A DNA stretch of 36,284 bases from Antrodiella citrinella (Eukaryota; Basidiomycota; Agaricomycetes; Polyporales; Steccherinaceae): positions 1-36,284 of the forward strand of contig SGPM01000283.1 of NCBI GenBank assembly GCA_004802725.1, given 5' to 3'. This document shows, one piece after another, positions 31,650 through 36,284 of this stretch. Made by a program: the position numbers and the translations under genes. Under the pieces are notes generated by a model, which worked only from the letters and a program-made list of their open reading frames with translations, had not been told where the DNA came from and did no database searches. The first letter of the stretch is position 1, and each line of letters begins with the position of its first letter.

Positions 31650-32180
31650 ATGTAGAACGTATAGAGGGAACATGCCACTTGAAATGATAGGACGAAAGAA
31701 AAGAATGTACTTGCTTAATGTATGAATATGTAGAGGCCAATGGTCATCATGTTGGGGTCTCTTTGCACCGTGTCAATCTACTATGTGTTTCTTGTGGGCC
31801 CGGAGTACGATAATGACAGCACTCAAGTTGGAGCGCACGATGACACCAGTACGCACACCATTCAAGTTCAAAACACTTACTCAATTCACTGTGGCCGGAA
31901 TTCGATATTGGAATATGCATATAGAAGGTATTGTATTGCATAAAACATAGGTATACATATAACATGGTATAGATAAGCACAGATGAGCAGACTACGAATG
32001 CACGTGGAGGATTCGAGTCGTCATGATATCAGACCCTGAAGAGGTCCAGGGTATAGCTGACGAATAGTCCATTGGGTCCCGCCCATTGATATGATGTGTG
32101 GTCGTAGGAGGACGTTTGGAGAAACGTCAAGGTATGCTGCAAGATGGAAGCCACCCGCCCGCCAAGTCACGAAGACGACG
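31650..32180. other. 3' region between convergent monooxygenase and FunK1 genes
   Basis: Contains the 3' ends of both neighbours. It is AT-rich around 31680-31980 with repeated TATGTA/ATACAT words. No gene is supported. Confidence 0.6.
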
Positions 32181-34822
32181 TCAACGTTGTTTTCGGCGAC
32201 TAGCGTTGCCAGAGGAACCGGTACGTTTGGGGCGACGGGGTGAGGAGGTGGTCTTGCTCTTCTTCCTCGAAGTAGGGACATAGTCGTCGTCGTCATTGGA
32301 GTTTGGTCGTTTCGAAGACGACCGCGATGAGCCCAGCTGCGAAGGATCAGCCTGCGCAGCACGCACTCTCGCACCATCCGGGTTGCTACCAGAACCGGAG
32401 CCAATTTTTGATTCCGTAGCTCTCCGCACCTGGGTCTCCGCCTTGGTGATCGATAGGGGAGGGAATTTGTCCTCCGACAACCTATCGTCGAAGGCGGGCC
32501 AGTCATTGGAAGAGAGTGCGGCGTCGAAGAATGCAAGGATCTCGGAAGGATCCTCAATCAGACGGTTATGGAGGACGATCCACGCTGCGTCATGGTCATC
32601 GAGGTCATCCTCAGCTGCCTTGTCCCGGGATCGTGTCGCACCGATGTCATAAGCGTGGAAAAATTTCCGAAGATTGGTGACCAGCGTTTGCAAGGGGAGG
32701 CAATTGAACTTCTGGGCCCTGACGGTAATTAGGAAGTTTCTCTTTTTTTCTCCTCCACGAACATCATCGCCATCTTGGGTGCGCTCGTCAAACATGGTCA
32801 CTACACCATTGGTGAACGTGTTGGGTAGATGGTGAACTGCCATGTATACGAGGAGCCAATGAAACGACTCCATGTCATCCATGATGGTGTGCGGCTTGTT
32901 TGGGTATTGCAGCAGGCCTACAGAGATGAACTGCCAGGTTCCCTGCATGTGAGGTCAGTAAAGAAGGACAGGATCCATGCTAAGAATGCTCACGGTCCGA
33001 AACGACTGCAGCATCCTTTTCAGCTCTTCCAAAAGACGACGACTATGATCCCAGTCGTTCATCAATCCGCGCCCGTCCTTCCCAAGCATGATGTTGCCTG
33101 CACTCACGTCACGGTGCAGCCTGTGAAATTTCTTGTATACACCAATGACAGCTGCAATGTGTTCGTCAGCAATCAAGTCGTACATCAGAGAAGGTCTGAC
33201 TTACCGAACATGGCATCACGAATTGCCTGGACCAGCTCACGTGAGGATTTGAAGGTATTGAGTGGAAACGCAAGTTGTTGAACGACGCGGTGGTGGACAT
33301 GAGCACGTAGGAGTCCAATGTTCTGTGTCTCCTTAGCCATCTCCTGGAAAGTCTGCGTCAACGTCGTTTGCTTTGCCTCTGGCGAACGGCTGTCGTCCGG
33401 AACGTCACCGGCGCCGAGAACAGTAGGTAGAAACTGCTTCCACTCCTCGTCCGCAGTGTCGAATTCATCGTAGATGACGCCCTCTGGGTCAGACGAGCCA
33501 AACTCGACGCGCCATGAGTCCTTGATGCTGACCAGCTTCTTGTCCTCAATGTCCAAGGCGACGTACACGCGAGTGGCGCGTCCGAAAGGCATAGATGTAT
33601 GCCAGAACGGCTTCCGTACGAGGAAGATCTTCGTACGCATGGCGGGTCCTGCGATCTTCTTGCGGCTTTGGGTGTCCATGCCATCCTCCGAGTCTTCCTC
33701 CGAGTCCTCCTCAGTGCCATCCTCCCTCCCATCCTCCCCATCTCTGACATCACCAGGATGTCCTCCATCACCCGCCTCCGCAGAAACCTTAACGTCCACC
33801 TTCATTCTGTACACCGGGTAGCAGTCCTTCAGAGTCACCTCCATCCTGGGAAGCTGACGAAGCGACTTGTCGGACTGGTATGCCTTGATGGCTGCAGTCA
33901 GCATCTTAGCGTCCTCCGAAGTGCCCCTCTCGACGGTAGTGTCCCATCCCCGCTGCGCACGAGTCATGTGGCTATAGCGGTAGAGGAACTCGGCGAGCAC
34001 ACGAGGGTAGCGGCGATAGTCGATAGCGGCTGTGATCAAGGCACCTGAGCGGTCCCAGCGAATGATGCGCATGAAGTCGCCGTAGACGAAGAGGGAGAAG
34101 AGAAATACGCGATGCTGGCGCGACATCTGGGCTGCAGCATAGGTGCCGATCTGCCCGACCTTTTCGACGTTGACAGTGCTGGCGATGTTGGCGACGTAGC
34201 GCGTCGGACTGAGGCCGTGAAAGAAGATGTCGGACTCTGTCTTGACCTCGATGTGTACTTCTGAGTTCTCCCAATCCCACGTCTCTCGACTCATCCGACT
34301 AGCATCGGTCCCGGGAGTGTTTAAAGCTGCGTAATTCGTGTTCGCAACCAGCATGAGGTCAGGTTGGAGCTTTGTTTCGCCATCCCGAGAATGGGATGCG
34401 TCGATAATAGTGAAGCCAGGAAACACGCCCTGCACATTCCACCCATTCACAGCGTTGGCCTAAGACGCGACGTTTTCGTAAGTGAGACATTCGCCGCAAG
34501 ACGCCATAAGATATTGACTCACGAATGGTTTATAAAGCGCGTTCTCCTTGGCATTTCTGGGAAGTCCAGGGAACTTCAAGCCGTTGAAATTGGGCATGGA
34601 ATGGTTGGGATTGAGAGGCATGAATGTCTTGAAGAACGTGGCGACACTCTTGCCGCATGGATTGACGAAGGAGCCGCCAATGTCCGCGCCGATGTCCCGG
34701 CGGTGATCGTTGTTGACCATAGTGGTTTGAGTGAATTGGTTGTAGACTGGGTTCGTAGATTTCAGAGGCCATGTTGGGTATATGCCCTGCACAACGGCCA
34801 CGCCATGATCAGCTGTGGCCAT
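32181..34822 (-). CDS. FunK1-type fungal protein kinase, full length
   Basis: Predicted 824-aa kinase. Exons 34822-34523, 34459-33205, 33151-32994, 32942-32181 join in frame. The N-terminal region (about 1-360) includes WENSEVHIEVKTES, seen in FunK1 proteins. The kinase part has LVSIKDSW with a likely ATP-anchoring Lys near residue 413, the catalytic loop LHRDVSAGNIML near 530-540, and NDWDHSR in place of DFG, the usual FunK1 form. The last exon gives GTWQFISVGLLQYPNKPHTI then MDDMESFHWLL. An acidic insertion (EDGTEEDSEEDSEDG) precedes the ATP site, and the basic C-terminal tail (SRKKSKTTSSPRRPKR) looks like a nuclear localisation signal. FunK1 kinases are expanded in mushrooms; targets are mostly unknown. 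Confidence 0.92.
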
Positions 34823-36284
34823 GGTGAGGGCGGGAGAAAGAGACGAAAGACTTACCTCGTGGAATGCGACTGTATTTTATACTGTGCTAGCACAATGACC
34901 ACCGCAGTTGATTGAAATTTATTGGTTGAGGTTGTGTATAGAAGTCCGAGGCCAATTCTGTAACTCCGTTGAGTCGATTGATCAGGTTTAAGACGAAGAA
35001 TTGAGCGTTGAGCGTCAAAACACAGCTCAACGATGGCCACAGCTGATTAGACGCGCATGTTTAATGTCACGGGACCGCGTTTATACCTTTGCCGAGCACG
35101 GCCAGCAAGGTTTTTTTGTGCCACTCACGCTGCAGTGCACTCAGCGACATCAGGTTTTTTGCAAATGATTTGTATACTAGAAAGGTATGTCGTTATACAA
35201 ACATCTTGCTCGGAGTATGCAGTCCGATGGGTACTCTCCTTAGTACAAAGTTGCAAAGGAAAGCAACAGTGCCATTGTTCTTTGTCTCAGGGTCCCAGAT
35301 CTCGTATTTTTGTGAGTACGGTTTTCAGTTCTTTTATTTTCCTCCGATCTAGATGAATGCCCGCATATGGGATTGTCCCGCATTGTCATTGTTCGTTTAC
35401 AGTCTAGGACAGACCATCCAGTTTTGCACCTACAATCGACAGACAAGCCTGGTTTTGCAGTCCGGAGTGCCATCATTCCGCACTTCATGCACCTACATTA
35501 TAACCTATAAGGTTGATCCTAACAACCCATAGTTCTACCATTTAGGTATGTTTTAGAGGGAGGGTGAGGTGGGGTGGATTTGTGTGGGAGGGTGGAAGGG
35601 TCCACCTGTGAGGCTATATACCCTTTCACCCACCCAACCTCACCCTACCTCACCCTTCCACTTAACACTGCTATATTTTCCACCATACCCTCACTCACCC
35701 CTCCACCCTTCCTAGGGTGCCAGGGGGATTTTTTGTTTCAAAAGCTCAGAATCTTGCCTCCTGGTGTTACAAACATGTGTGTGCTCTTATTCTTTTTCCC
35801 TTTTCTTTTCCCTTTGTTTCCCTTTATCCCTTTATTCCCTCATCCACTTCCTTCATCCTACCCTTACCTGCATATGGACTCCCATACGTATACCTAGTAT
35901 GACTCATCCCCTTTCCTATTCCCTTACTGCGGATGAACCATCACTGTCCAACGCTCACCGTTCTAACGGTTCCCCTTTGAACATCCCCCCTTCACCTCTG
36001 CAGTTCCATAGTACTCGAACGATCCTCCTTCCGATTCCGCAGTTCTCATACTACTGTACTCTTTCGACCGTAGCGGCACGTAACGCGTAACGGACCCCCT
36101 GCCGTTGCCGCTATATGGTACGTGTCACAGCGTAACAAGGCAATCTGCCGCTTGTGACAAACGCATTTTCAGATCTCACTTTCCTGCTCGTTTTCGAGGC
36201 CTGCGGCGCTATCTACTCGTTTATCTACGCAATACATACATTCATTTCGTCCCTACAAGGCTCTCCGACCCCTACTCGTCGTTG
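34823..36284. other. Right-end region, repeat-like, no gene recognised
   Basis: Probable promoter of the FunK1 gene up to about 35050, then low-coding DNA. It includes the purine/pyrimidine inverted repeats at 35555-35715, a T/C-rich tract (35780-35860), and from about 35930 a stretch resembling the flank or LTR of a retroelement. No transposase, reverse transcriptase or clear LTR ends are visible, so the element reading is only a possibility. Confidence 0.4.
35555..35715. repeat. Purine-rich/pyrimidine-rich inverted repeat block
   Basis: AGGGTGAGGT at 35561-35570 is the exact complement of ACCTCACCCT, which occurs twice in tandem at 35637-35646 and 35647-35656. GGGAGGGTGGAAGGG (35586-35600) faces related CACTCACCCCTCCACCCTT sequence further on. 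The strand switches from G/A-rich to C/T-rich about 35615, with TATATA at the switch. Confidence 0.7.

Noticed and set aside
35930..36284. Possible LTR of a retrotransposon at the right edge
   Set aside because: No TG...CA ends, target-site duplication, primer-binding site or element proteins can be seen inside the window.
1..36284. CRISPR array, bacterial operon or prophage
   Set aside because: No regularly spaced repeats; genes are spliced by short GT-AG introns and families are fungal.

Overview
The window reads as nuclear DNA of a basidiomycete fungus, most likely an agaricomycete. Genes are broken by many short introns (mostly 50-65 nt, GTACGT/GTGAGT-type donors). Several families typical of mushroom genomes are present: FunK1 kinases, a DUF6533-type membrane protein, HNH_2-type nucleases and a 7-TM membrane protein. 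There is one intronless nuclear tRNA-Glu(CTC). All gene models were spliced by hand by following reading phase across GT-AG sites; no search was run.

Layout. 1-6013 is ordinary gene-dense DNA: the 3' end of an ABCC transporter (+), a convergent 13-exon Baeyer-Villiger-type monooxygenase (-), and a divergent Sel1-repeat chitin-synthase regulator (SKT5/CHS4-like, ending in a CAAX box). 6014-18800 is an accessory region. It holds four copies of an HNH nuclease gene in different states of decay, two copies of an unidentified gene fragment, and a convergent pair of complete multi-exon membrane-protein genes. 18800-23750 holds two decayed phosphotransferase (APH-like) copies in inverted orientation around an intact conserved gene, then a broken membrane-protein gene beside undetermined bases. 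24363-34822 is mostly intact again: a dienelactone hydrolase (-), a small secreted cysteine-rich protein (-), tRNA-Glu, an isoprenylcysteine-methyltransferase-like membrane enzyme (+), an orphan last exon of a FunK1 kinase (-), an NTF2-FAD monooxygenase (+) and a full-length FunK1 kinase (-). 34823-36284 has no recognisable gene and is repeat-like.

How the parts fit. I see no operon-like pathway. The two flavin monooxygenases, the hydrolase and the ABC transporter could serve oxidative or secondary metabolism, but they are not contiguous. The notable biology is local birth and death of HNH-nuclease and kinase-like genes. The copies preserve informative intermediates: in-frame stops only in the first exon, loss of exactly the nuclease exons, a GC splice donor, a 2-nt shifted donor, and His-to-Arg change at the last HNH position. 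Two neighbouring phosphotransferase copies carry independent disabling lesions.
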